NCBI GenBank assembly: GCA_036825195.1
Contig: DAISYQ010000008.1
Coordinates: forward strand, 1 to 64,000
Source: UBA2210 sp036825195
GTDB lineage: Bacteria > Desulfobacterota > Syntrophia > Syntrophales > UBA2210
Length of the DNA stretch: 64,000 bases
Direction of reading: 5' to 3'
Shown: piece by piece, positions 17,247 to 26,700 of the stretch
How positions within the stretch are numbered: the stretch's first letter is position 1
How the letters are laid out: each line of letters opens with the position of its first letter
Program-made: the position numbers and the translations under genes
The notes under the pieces: generated by a model
The model's input: only the letters and a program-made list of their open reading frames with translations
What the model was told of the DNA's origin: nothing
Database searches by the model: none

Positions 17247-17266
17247 TTTATCTGGGTCCAGATAAA
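17247..17266. promoter_or_regulatory. 20-bp perfect palindrome, candidate operator
   Basis: TTTATCTGG (17247-17255) and CCAGATAAA (17258-17266) are perfect inverted copies around a 2-bp centre. Its place about 30 bp before the TTG start suggests a repressor site or an mRNA hairpin that controls the small membrane-protein gene. Confidence 0.45.
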
Positions 17267-17529
17267 ACCCTTCATAACAAACAAAAGCCCCCTCTCTCAT
17301 TTTGAGAAACAGAGCTTTAAATGGTCAAACCATAATCCCCTCCGGTTACAGCTGTTCGTAAGTACATATAATACATACAAGATCGAATTTATGCTAAACT
17401 ACTAACTCGCTTATGGTATCTTGTCAAGTAATATTAAGGTGATACTCTCAAAGGGTAATGATCGATTTTATCCTTAAATGATTTTATTGCCTCGTAGGTG
17501 AACTCATTTTTATTATCTGTAAAATTCTC

Positions 17530-17544
17530 AGATCCCAAGGATCT
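17530..17544 (-). terminator. small hairpin downstream of yihY
   Basis: AGATCC (17530-17535) and GGATCT (17539-17544) pair around a 3-nt loop just after the yihY stop. On the minus strand it is followed by GAGAATTTTA, not a pure T-run, so it is only a candidate terminator. Confidence 0.35.
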
Positions 17545-17549
17545 TTGTC

Positions 17550-18887
17550 TTATATATCCTTCAACAACCTGTTCGACGGGGACCGTGCCACTTCATTCCT
17601 GAAGGAACGCAATATTTCGGAGAGGGTTTTTCCCTCTTCGGTCTCGGCTACGGGTATCGCATCCGTTCCTCTGTCTTCAAGGGAGTCGATAACGAACTGT
17701 ATCGTGAGTGTACCGATGTCACGGGCGGGTTGATAGCCCGGTTCCTTGTATTCCTCCGTCTGCGTGTCGGAGATGATCCCGCACGCGGTCAGTTCATAGA
17801 GGATCTGGTGCACGAGACGGATCGGTATCTCAAGGCGGTGGGATATCTGCATGGCCGTAAGCGGTTTTTCACCCTCCGCAAAGTTCGACACCAGGAGGTG
17901 GGCGATCTGGAGAGAGAGGAGCCGCTTGAAGGAGCCGCTGATCTTGAGGGAATCCGGTTCAAATTCATAGGTGTCGACGTTCTGGTGGGCAAAGGAGAAT
18001 TCCGCCCCGAAGAGGACGATCAGCCAGCTGAGCTGCAGCCAGATGAGGAACAGGGGCAGGGCGGCAAAGCTACCATAGATGGCATTGTATTTGGCGGCCC
18101 CCACCTGAAAGGCGATATAGCCGAACTGGACGATCTGATAGATGGTCCCGGCAATGATCCCTGCCAGGATACCGGACCTGAAGTTCACCTTGGTGTTGGG
18201 CATAAAGATATAGAGAAAGGAAAACAGGACCCAGACGATCCCGTAGGGAAGCAGCTTGAGCAGGAACGATATCAAGGGGCTGAATATCCCCAGAAGGGAG
18301 ATCTTTTCAACGATCAGCGTCACCTGGGTCGTGATGAAAACAGCGGCGCTGCTCGACAGGATCAGGAGGATCGGGCAGAGGAGCATCACGGACAAGTAGT
18401 CGCTGAACTTTCTGCCCAGGCTTCTCGCCTCTCGTATGCCCCAGATATCATTGAACGATGCCTCGATATTCCCGAGGACCTTGATGACCGCCCAGAAGAG
18501 AAGGACGACACCGACTCCGGCAATGACTCCCCCCTTTGTGTTGGCGAGCAGTGAATGGGCAAAGTCTATGACCCGGGCGATCACCTCTTCCTGCCCCTGA
18601 AACTGCTCCAGGAGCTGCCTTTCGAGTCGCTTCTCAAATCCGAATCCCTTCGCGATACCGAAGGCCATGGCCGCAACGGGGACGATGGAGATCAGGGAGT
18701 AGAAGGTCAGAGCCGACGCCCTCAACTGGCACTTGTCTTCGTCGAACCCGCGCAGTGAAAGGAGAAAAATCCGCAGTTGCTTAATGAGAAAGGATCGTTT
18801 CCGCGGCAGGTCTTTGAGGCGGATTCTCCAGATATCGCCCTTTATAAACTCTATGAAACGCGCAACGGCGCGTATTGTCTTTTGCAT
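17550..18887 (-). CDS. YihY/BrkB family inner-membrane protein
   Basis: 445 residues. The YihY domain covers about residues 35-310, with six hydrophobic helices and the family pattern (LRASALTFYSLISIVP and YGSFAALPLFLIWLQLSWLIVLFGAEF). It was once wrongly named RNase BN; the family's function is not settled. A C-terminal cytoplasmic part of about 120 residues includes a winged-helix-like stretch (LTAMQISHRLEIPIRLVHQILYELTACGII), a tail seen in longer members. The gene lies alone between other minus-strand genes. Confidence 0.9.
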   Translation of the reverse strand: MQKTIRAVARFIEFIKGDIWRIRLKDLPRKRSFLIKQLRIFLLSLRGFDEDKCQLRASALTFYSLISIVPVAAMAFGIAKGFGFEKRLERQLLEQFQGQEEVIARVIDFAHSLLANTKGGVIAGVGVVLLFWAVIKVLGNIEASFNDIWGIREARSLGRKFSDYLSVMLLCPILLILSSSAAVFITTQVTLIVEKISLLGIFSPLISFLLKLLPYGIVWVLFSFLYIFMPNTKVNFRSGILAGIIAGTIYQIVQFGYIAFQVGAAKYNAIYGSFAALPLFLIWLQLSWLIVLFGAEFSFAHQNVDTYEFEPDSLKISGSFKRLLSLQIAHLLVSNFAEGEKPLTAMQISHRLEIPIRLVHQILYELTACGIISDTQTEEYKEPGYQPARDIGTLTIQFVIDSLEDRGTDAIPVAETEEGKTLSEILRSFRNEVARSPSNRLLKDI

Positions 18888-18938
18888 CTATTTTTCTTCC
18901 TCTAACCGAAGAGATAAGGCGATGTTCCCTCTCCCCAA

Positions 18939-20315
18939 TCAATCCGATAAAAGCAGCAGGTTAACCGCAGCACCCTGTGCACCCCCTCCCTGCAAGCCGA
19001 AAAGGTACGCCGCCCCCTCATCATTGTGGGTAGTGTCATATCCGGGGGCACCAACAATGGCATTATTGCCGGATACGGAAATCGTGGTCACCGAATTGTA
19101 AAAATAACCGAAATTGTCACCTTCTTCAGAATCGCTGCCTGTAAGCTTTTTCTTGTACGACCAGGTAGTGCCCGCTAAGGTATACACGTAGACGCTGCCG
19201 GCAGGGTCGTCCCCTGGCGCCCCTACCAGCAGGGTGGTACCGTCAATGGAAAGGGTACTGCCGAATTTGTCGTAATCCGCCGCATCCGTGGGTGTCATGG
19301 TCTCCGAAAGGTTCCATATTCCGCTCCCGTCACGCAGATATACGTACACGGCACCGCGCATTATTCCGCCGCTTGCCACTTGGGGGGCGCCCACCACGGC
19401 CCAGTCACCGCAAATGCCAACCGCGTGGCCGAACTGGTCCCCGCTGGTAGCACCGTCCTTGGTTCCGACGGAAGTCCAGGTGGTCACCGTGCCGCCCTGT
19501 TCATAGATATAGGCTGAACCTGCGTGACCATTCTGGTTGTAATCGGCACCCACGATGACCCTGACCGGCGATGATGATTCATCGATATCAACAGAGACGC
19601 CAAAGGCCGCATACTCGGGGTAACCGGTAAAGGTCTTCACCGTACCCCAGTTGTCGGACCCTCCCTGATCCCGATAGTAGATGAAGGCAGCCCCATTCCA
19701 TTCGCCATAGGCCCTTTCTCCGACAATCAGGTAATCCCCGCTAATGGCACACGCATATCCATAGTGATTGCTCTCCTGAGCATGACCGTACACCCACTTT
19801 TTCACACCCCAGTTGTCCGCCCCACCCTCATTTTGATAATAGATGGCACAGGCGCCGTATTCGGCGCTCCAGTTTTGACTCAAGGCGGTTTCACCCGAGC
19901 ACATCACGCAGGTATCGCCGTCCATGGCAACCGCATATCCCAGGTGGTCATTTCTTCCATAGGGATCGTACCGGGGGTTGGAGTCGGTCAACTGGGTCAA
20001 CATGCCCCAGTTGCCTGCGCCTCCCTGATCCCGTTTAAAGATCCATCCCGATCCCCAATCCATGTCGTCAATATCCTCCTCATTGGCAATCTCGTCGGGA
20101 TCCCAGCTCGGGGCACTGACAATGGCATAATCGCCGGAGATGGCAACCGCGGCTCCGAACTGATCGTCATAATGTGCGTTATTATCAATCTGGTAATAGT
20201 TGGTACCCGGCAGGGTCAGTATTTTTTCCCCGGCATACACCAAACACGGATTCAATAGATACAGCGGGAAACACATTAACGCAGCAACCAGCGAACCGGC
20301 AAAGATTTTCTTCAT
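18939..20315 (-). CDS. secreted FG-GAP repeat (integrin-like beta-propeller) protein
   Basis: 458 residues from the ATG at 20315, preceded by AAAAGGAG. A signal peptide (MKKIFAGSLVAALMCFPLYL, cleaved near VYA-GE) is followed by about seven repeats of 50-60 residues with the pattern FG/YG-x-A-[VC]-A/S-I-S/D-G-D-x-x-[VI]-V-G-x-x (for example YGYACAISGDYLIVGE and FGHAVGICGDWAVVGA). This is typical of FG-GAP blades that fold into a seven-bladed propeller. The role is probably extracellular or surface binding; no enzyme motif is visible. No anchor or sorting signal is seen at the C-terminus (AVNLLLLSD). A good promoter lies at 20434-20463. Confidence 0.85.
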   Translation of the reverse strand: MKKIFAGSLVAALMCFPLYLLNPCLVYAGEKILTLPGTNYYQIDNNAHYDDQFGAAVAISGDYAIVSAPSWDPDEIANEEDIDDMDWGSGWIFKRDQGGAGNWGMLTQLTDSNPRYDPYGRNDHLGYAVAMDGDTCVMCSGETALSQNWSAEYGACAIYYQNEGGADNWGVKKWVYGHAQESNHYGYACAISGDYLIVGERAYGEWNGAAFIYYRDQGGSDNWGTVKTFTGYPEYAAFGVSVDIDESSSPVRVIVGADYNQNGHAGSAYIYEQGGTVTTWTSVGTKDGATSGDQFGHAVGICGDWAVVGAPQVASGGIMRGAVYVYLRDGSGIWNLSETMTPTDAADYDKFGSTLSIDGTTLLVGAPGDDPAGSVYVYTLAGTTWSYKKKLTGSDSEEGDNFGYFYNSVTTISVSGNNAIVGAPGYDTTHNDEGAAYLFGLQGGGAQGAAVNLLLLSD

Positions 20316-20433
20316 GATTTTTCTCCTTTTCACAATAAGGTTCGTCCCAGGAAACAGCCTTATTCCCCAAGAGAAAGAATGACATGACACATATGAGACA
20401 GTTGGAAATACTTACTTAACTTTCTACGTTATG

Positions 20434-20463
20434 ACTATAGATAGATTTAATCGGACATGTCAA
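20434..20463 (-). promoter_or_regulatory. sigma70-type promoter of the FG-GAP gene
   Basis: On the minus strand TTGACA (20463-20458) and TATAGT (20439-20434) are separated by 18 bp, about 120 bp before the start codon. Both boxes are close to consensus. Confidence 0.55.
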
Positions 20464-20503
20464 GCCTATTGTGTCGCGTTAACAGTATAAAGATAATGGG
20501 AAC

Positions 20504-21805
20504 TTATCCCCCCATCATATTGGGCAGGACGGTGACAATCTCGGGGAATACGACAATAATCCCCAGACCGATGAGGAGCAAAAGGAAAAAGGGTATGGCC
20601 GCGTAGGCCACCCGCAGGATATCGATGCCGGTAAGGCCCTGAATAACAAACAGATTGAAGCCCACCGGTGGGGTGATTTGGGCCATTTCCACGACGATCA
20701 CGACAAAAATTCCGAACCAGAGCGGATCGATACCCGCCTGTTCGACCATGGGCATGATTACCGAAGTGGTCAGGACTACAACGGATATACCATCAAGAAA
20801 ACAACCCATAACGATAAAAAAGAAGGTGAGGGCCACAAGGAGCGCATAGGGTGACAACTGCATATTGCTTATCCAGATGGCCAGCATTTTCGGAATACCC
20901 GTAAAGGCCATCGCCACTGTCAGGAACGCTGCACCGGCGAGGATAAAGGCGATCATGCAGGAGGTTTTTGTCGCCCCCATGAGTCCTTCAAGAAATGTCT
21001 CTTTGGAAAGGGAGCCGGTGAACCAGGAGAGTAAGAGAGCCAGTAGAACCCCGACGGCAGCGGCATCGGTCGGAGAGGCAATACCGGAATAGATCGATCC
21101 GATAACACCAACAATCAGCAGCATCACCGGTATCAGTCTCTTTGCCCGGGACAGGCGCTGCTTCAAAGGGAGAGAGGCTTCACCAGCCGGAATAGCCTGC
21201 GGATGCAAAAGAGACCATACAACCACATACCCGCTGAAGAGTACAATCAACATACATCCCGGCAGCACTCCGGCTATGAACAGTCTCGCTATCGACTGCT
21301 CCGTTGCCACACCATAAACGATAAGAATGATCGACGGGGGAATGAGCAACCCCAGGGTTGCAGATCCAGCCAGGGTCCCCAGCAGCATCTTTTCCGGATA
21401 GCCACGTCTGTCCAGTTCCGGGATCGTCATCTTGCCGATGGTCGCCGCCGTTGCTGCAGAGGAACCGGAAACGGCCGCAAATATGCCGCACCCGAGGATA
21501 TTGACATGGAGTAACCGCCCGGGCAGGCGGGTCAGCCAGGGAGACAATCCCGTAAACATATCTTCGGCGAGTCGTGAGCGGAACAGGATCTCCCCCATCC
21601 ATATAAACAGCGGCAGAGCGGCGAGAGCCCAGCTATTGCTCGCGCCCCAGATCGTTGTTGCCATTACCTCTCCGAGCGGTGCCTCGGAAAAAAGGACCAT
21701 CCCGGCCATACCGACGGCCAACAGTGAAAATGCCACCCAGACCCCGCTACCCAACAGGAAAAACAGAAGGACAAGCAATATAAGCGTGAGGTGTATCTCA
21801 GACAT
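20504..21805 (-). CDS. dctM: TRAP transporter large permease subunit (DctM)
   Basis: 433 residues with about 12 membrane helices. DctM features are visible: FAAVSGSSAATAATIGKMTIPEL, GLLIPPSIILIVYG and the C-terminal AQITPPVGFNLFVIQG. It forms the ion-coupled transport core with DctQ. The start at 21805 follows GGGGAGGAGACA and lies inside the end of the dctQ gene (8-bp overlap). It is the last gene of the dctPQM operon, which diverges from the oxoprolinase gene and may import its substrate. Confidence 0.94.
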   Translation of the reverse strand: MSEIHLTLILLVLLFFLLGSGVWVAFSLLAVGMAGMVLFSEAPLGEVMATTIWGASNSWALAALPLFIWMGEILFRSRLAEDMFTGLSPWLTRLPGRLLHVNILGCGIFAAVSGSSAATAATIGKMTIPELDRRGYPEKMLLGTLAGSATLGLLIPPSIILIVYGVATEQSIARLFIAGVLPGCMLIVLFSGYVVVWSLLHPQAIPAGEASLPLKQRLSRAKRLIPVMLLIVGVIGSIYSGIASPTDAAAVGVLLALLLSWFTGSLSKETFLEGLMGATKTSCMIAFILAGAAFLTVAMAFTGIPKMLAIWISNMQLSPYALLVALTFFFIVMGCFLDGISVVVLTTSVIMPMVEQAGIDPLWFGIFVVIVVEMAQITPPVGFNLFVIQGLTGIDILRVAYAAIPFFLLLLIGLGIIVVFPEIVTVLPNMMGG

Positions 21806-22397
21806 TGTCTCCTCCCCACGCCTCTGAGGTTGTTTGATCTATGGGATCATCTTTTGTGAGAAGTTTTTCGCCTTTTGCCACATATGAAGGAGTATTCCCG
21901 CGAAGTACGGTTATCAAATCATCTATAAAGGCAATAGATAAAACCATAAGACCCACGAGCAGGGCCGTTTGCGGAATCCAAAGAGGCACGGCGATCATAC
22001 CCGGCGATAGGTCGTTGTAAACAAACGACTCATGGGTCATTTTTGCCGTGTACCATGAAAAATAAAGGGATATGGAAAGGCCAAAGAGATCGCACCAAAT
22101 TTCGACCGGTCGATGAAATCTTTTCGGAAGGTTACTAACAATAAGATTGACACGGATATGAGCCCCCTCCCGGAGACTGTAGGCAAGCGCCATAAAGGAA
22201 GCTGCAGCAAGCAAGAAACCGGTAAAGTCCGCATAAGAGGGGATTGTCAGGCCTATTGCGCTGCCGGTCAGTAAAGTGCTGATCCGGTCAATGAGGTTGA
22301 GCATAACCTGGCAGACAACCAGCAAACAGATCGCACCGATACAGCACGCACCAAACCAACAGCTGGCTTTATAGAGAACATCCAAAAACCGACGCAT
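21798..22397 (-). CDS. dctQ: TRAP transporter small permease subunit (DctQ)
   Basis: 199 residues with four hydrophobic segments and the DctQ-type loop LREGAHIRVNLIVSNLP. The C-terminal 35 residues are polar and cytoplasmic. It pairs with DctM. AAAGGAAGATGA precedes the ATG at 22397. It lies between dctP (89-bp gap with a hairpin) and dctM (8-bp overlap). Confidence 0.9.
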   Translation of the reverse strand: MRRFLDVLYKASCWFGACCIGAICLLVVCQVMLNLIDRISTLLTGSAIGLTIPSYADFTGFLLAAASFMALAYSLREGAHIRVNLIVSNLPKRFHRPVEIWCDLFGLSISLYFSWYTAKMTHESFVYNDLSPGMIAVPLWIPQTALLVGLMVLSIAFIDDLITVLRGNTPSYVAKGEKLLTKDDPIDQTTSEAWGGDNV

Positions 22398-22410
22398 TCA
22401 TCTTCCTTTG

Positions 22411-22443
22411 ACCCGGCTACCGCACAAAGAGCAGCAGCCGGGT
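22411..22443 (-). promoter_or_regulatory. intercistronic hairpin between dctP and dctQ
   Basis: ACCCGGCT (22411-22418) and AGCCGGGT (22436-22443) form an 8-bp GC-rich stem after the binding-protein gene. No T-run follows, so partial termination or 3'-end protection is more likely than a full stop; this would let the binding protein be made in excess over the permease. Confidence 0.5.
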
Positions 22444-22485
22444 TTATATTTATATGTCTATATGGCTCGAAACGAACGGATAGGG

Positions 22486-23469
22486 TTATTTCGTCTGGTA
22501 TGCCTTCAGCAGTTCTTCTCCCTCACTGCCTGCGCCTTCCTTCCATTTTTCGAGCATGGATGCACCGATCTTCTTCAAACCGGCCATAAGCTCCTCGCTG
22601 GGAGTCACTACAATGATACCGTTGTCCCTCAGGATCTGGGTTTTGGCGTTCGTTTCTTTCATGCTCATTTCCCATCCCCTGGTCTCAGCCGCCTTCGCGG
22701 CGGTGAGAATTGCATCCTGGATCTTCTTATCCAATTTCCTGAACGCTTTTTTGTTCACGACAACGATGTTTTTCGGTACCCAGGCCTGAATATCGGTGTA
22801 ATGCGTAACAAAATCCCACGCCTTTGAATTGGCCCCCGTGGAAGGAGAGGTGATCATAGCTTCGACGCGGCCGGTGGTAAATGCCTGCGGAATATCGGGA
22901 ACCTCTACCTGGGTTGGCGCGGCACCGATCAGATTGGCAAAGAGTTCCAAGGTGGCATTGTAAGCCCTGAATTTTATACCTTTAAGGTCATCAACCGTTT
23001 TTATCTCTTTTTTCGTATACAATCCCTGCGGCGGCCATGCCACGGAGAAAAGCGGCATCAGTCCCTGTTTGTCGAGAAGTTTCGTAATGACAGGTTTCTG
23101 AGCATTCCAGAGCCTTTTGGCATCATCATAGTTGGTGGCAAGAAAGGGCTGTGAATCGGCACCGAAAACCTGTTGCTCGTTGGAGAGGAGAGAAACGAAG
23201 AATTCGCCGATGGGTACCTGCCCACCACGGACGGCATTTTTTATCTCGGGATGCTTGAAGAGCGAACCGGCCGAATGTATCTTTATCTCCAATGCTCCCC
23301 CGGTTGCCTTTTTCACGTCGTCAGCAAATATGGCGATATTCTGCGTATGGAACGTCTTATCGGGATATGGGGTGGGCATGTCCCACGTGGCACCCATAAC
23401 ACTAACCGTCATTCCCAGCACAACAACCATTCCAGTCAACATAGATAGAACACCTTTGCATACCTTCAT
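22486..23469 (-). CDS. dctP: TRAP transporter solute-binding protein (DctP family)
   Basis: 327 residues from the ATG at 23469, preceded by GGAGG; a longer reading from 23535 has no good site. A signal peptide (MKVCKGVLSMLTGMVVVLGM to near VMG-AT) directs it to the periplasm. The mature part shows DctP motifs: FHTQNIAIFADDVKKATGGALEIKIHSAGSL, then LKGIKFRAYNATL, and VEAMITSPSTGANSKAWDF in the ligand-binding cleft. It captures an organic acid for DctQM. The ligand is unknown; the divergent oxoprolinase suggests a cyclic amide or amino-acid-derived acid. Confidence 0.93.
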   Translation of the reverse strand: MKVCKGVLSMLTGMVVVLGMTVSVMGATWDMPTPYPDKTFHTQNIAIFADDVKKATGGALEIKIHSAGSLFKHPEIKNAVRGGQVPIGEFFVSLLSNEQQVFGADSQPFLATNYDDAKRLWNAQKPVITKLLDKQGLMPLFSVAWPPQGLYTKKEIKTVDDLKGIKFRAYNATLELFANLIGAAPTQVEVPDIPQAFTTGRVEAMITSPSTGANSKAWDFVTHYTDIQAWVPKNIVVVNKKAFRKLDKKIQDAILTAAKAAETRGWEMSMKETNAKTQILRDNGIIVVTPSEELMAGLKKIGASMLEKWKEGAGSEGEELLKAYQTK

Positions 23470-23509
23470 TCTGTTACTCCTCCCTCGTAATTGTATTTTA
23501 ATAGTGCAA

Positions 23510-23621
23510 TTGTGTTGCCAGCACACAAGAATCATAGTATTTCTATCGATTGGATCTTACAGCGGTATGAGAAACAATGATGTTGACTTTTTCCCACAGG
23601 CTTGTCATATTGTCGCACAAT
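23510..23621. promoter_or_regulatory. inverted repeats in the divergent dctP / oxoprolinase promoter region
   Basis: Two short palindromes share TTGT/ACAA ends: TTGTG-N9-CACAA (23510-23528) and ATTGT-CGC-ACAAT (23609-23621). TTGTC also occurs three times nearby. They lie in the 259-bp gap between divergent genes and could bind one regulator of both units. No regulator gene sits next to them. Confidence 0.3.
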
Positions 23622-23728
23622 AACGATGGTTTGTCGATAAAAAATCATATCATCATACATTTATGTCAGATTTTTTCTGATATATTACTACCTTCGAAGA
23701 ATTAAACTCAAAAACCGGAGACCAACGA

Positions 23729-26700
23729 ATGAAACAGTGGCAGATATGGATTGATCGTGGCGGCACCTTTACCGATATCGTCGCTAAAAAACCGGATGGA
23801 AGCCTCATCACCCACAAGCTCCTTTCCGAAAATCCTGAAAAATACAGTGACGCGGCGGTACAGGGCATCCGTGATCTTCTCGGCATCAAACCTTCCGAAC
23901 CGATTCCCGAAGATGTAATCGGTTCCGTCAAAATGGGAACCACCGTAGCAACCAATGCACTGCTCGAAAGGAAAGGCGACCGGACCCTGCTGGTCACGAC
24001 CGAAGGATTCGGAGACGCCTTGCGCATCGGATATCAGACCCGGCCGGATTTGTTTGCCCGGCACATTATTCTCCCGGAAATGTTGTATGAAACGGTACTG
24101 GAAATACCGGAGCGGGTATCCGCCCGAGGTGAAACTATAATTCCGCTGAATGAGGCAATCGCCAGAAAGGGTTTGCAGAAAGCCTACGATCAGGGCATAC
24201 GGGGAGTTGCTATTGCCTTCATGCACGGCTACCGATACCCTGAACACGAACAACGCGTGGCAGATATCGCGCGTGAGATCGGTTTTATTCAGATCTCCGC
24301 AAGTCATCGGGTTAGCCCTCTGATGAAGCTGGTGTCCCGTGGAGACACCACGGTGGTCGACGCATACCTTTCTCCGATACTCAGGCGGTATGTCGACGAG
24401 GTTGCCGATCAACTCGGAGCCACCGGTGAATCGGGTCCCAACCTCATGTTCATGCAGTCAAACGGTGGTCTCACTGACGCCCACCTCTTTCAGGGCAAGG
24501 ACGCCATCCTTTCAGGACCGGCCGGCGGAGTCGTCGGCATGGTCAAAACCGCCGTTATGGGTGGTTTTAGTCAAATAATCGGCTTTGATATGGGTGGTAC
24601 CTCCACAGATGTCTCCCACTATGCCGGTGACTATGAGAGAAGCTTTGAAACTATGGTTGCCGGAGTCCGCATGCGAGCCCCCATGATGCACATCCATACC
24701 GTTGCCGCCGGCGGAGGATCGATCCTCAACTTCGACGGTACCAGATACCGGGTCGGTCCCCAATCTGCCGGAGCCAATCCCGGCCCCGCCTGCTATCGCA
24801 GGGGAGGTCCTCTGACGGTTACCGATTGCAACGTCATGCTGGGCAAAATCCATCCGGAATATTTTCCAAAGGTCTTCGGCCCCGAAGGAAATCAGCCGCT
24901 CGATAGTGACGCCGTGACGATGGGTTTTCGCCACCTGGCTGACACCATCGCAGAAGAGACAACTCTGCCCCTCGAATCTCCGGAAAAGGTAGCCGAAGGC
25001 TTTTTACGCATTGCCGTGGAAAACATGGCGAACGCCATTAAAAAGATCTCCGTCCAACGCGGCTACGACGTTACCGCTTACACCCTCAACTGTTTCGGGG
25101 GCGCGGCCGGCCAGCATGCCTGTCTTGTCGCCGACGCGCTGGGGATGAAGCGAGTTTTTCTCCATCCTTTCGCCGGGGTCCTCTCCGCGTATGGTATGGG
25201 TCTCGCAGACATTCGGAGCCTTCGCGAGGTGCATCTCGAGTATCCCTTCGATGACAAAGGACCTAAACGGATTGAGAGTGCCTGCCGGCCTCTCATAGAG
25301 GCAACCACCGCCGAAGTCCGCGCCCAGAATATTGCAGACGAAAATATCAGCATAATCCGCAAAGCCCATCTCCGTTACGAGGGGACCGACTCCACGTTAC
25401 TTGTCGATGTCGGCACCCTTGAGGAGATGAAAACCGATTTCGAAAAGGCACACAAACAGCGATTCGGATTTATTGCCCGAGAAAGGGCTTTGGTCATTGA
25501 GGCCCTCTCCGTTGAAGCAGTAGGTAAGACGGAATCGATTGCCGACGCCACGCATGGGACGGCATCCGACTCCGAGACACCGATCCCTCACGACCGTGTG
25601 CATATGGTCAGCAATGGAGAATGGACCTCCGCACCCCTCTTTCTCAGAGACGAACTTCTTGCCGGGCATAAGATTACCGGTCCTGCGATCATCGTTGAAC
25701 AGACCGGTACCGTCGTGGTTGAAGAGGGCTGGTCGGCGGAAACCGATCGACACGGATGCCTTATTCTTGAACGATACAAGGCACGGCCCAAACGCGAAGC
25801 TGTAGGGACGACAGCCGATCCGGTCATGCTCGAAGTCTTTAACAACCTTTTCATGTCCATTGCCGAGCAGATGGGGGCCACCCTGGCAAATACCTCGTAC
25901 TCCGTCAACATAAAGGAACGGCTCGATTTTTCCTGCGCCCTCTTTGATCCCGATGGAAACCTGGTTGCCAACGCTCCTCATATTCCCGTACACCTTGGTT
26001 CTATGGGAGAGTCGATCAAGACGGTCATCAGGGAAAATCAAGCAACCATGCGACCGGGTAATGTCTATATGCTGAACGCTCCCTATAACGGGGGCACCCA
26101 CCTGCCCGATGTCACCGTTATCACTCCGGTATTCTCGGAAGACGGCAAACAAGTACTCTTCTATGTCGGCTCAAGAGGCCATCATGCCGATATCGGTGGC
26201 CGGACTCCCGGATCATCTCCCCCTGACAGCAAACACATAGAAGAGGAGGGCGTGTTGATCGACAATTTCCTCCTCGTCGAAGAAGGTGTTCTCCGTTCCG
26301 AAGAGACGCGCGCACTGCTTGGATCCGGCCTCTATCCCTGTCGTAATATCGACCAGAACATGGCCGACCTGGCTGCACAGATTGCCGCCAACGAAACCGG
26401 CGTCAGGGAACTGAGAAAGATGGTCGATCATTTTGGTCTCGAAGTTGTCCACGCCTACATGCGACATGTCCAGGACAATGCCGAGGAATCGGTGCGTAGG
26501 GTTCTCGATGTCCTACAGAACGGCAGCTTCATATATCCCATGGACGGCAACCGCCAGATACAGGTGACCATCTCCGTCGACCGTGAGAAACGACAGGCGA
26601 CCATCGACTTTACCGGAACATCCCCTCAGAGCGAAGGGAATTACAATGCACCCACAGCAGTGTGCAAGGCTGCCGTGTTGTATGTTTTCAGAACCCTTGT

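Larger units (their letters stand above)
17219..17549. other. 331-bp intergenic region between the hypothetical gene and yihY
   Basis: No gene is supported here. It holds the AGGAG site of the TTG-start gene, a 20-bp palindrome (17247-17266) and, near its right end, a small hairpin (17530-17544) that may end the yihY transcript. The rest is AT-rich with no recognisable RNA. Confidence 0.5.
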
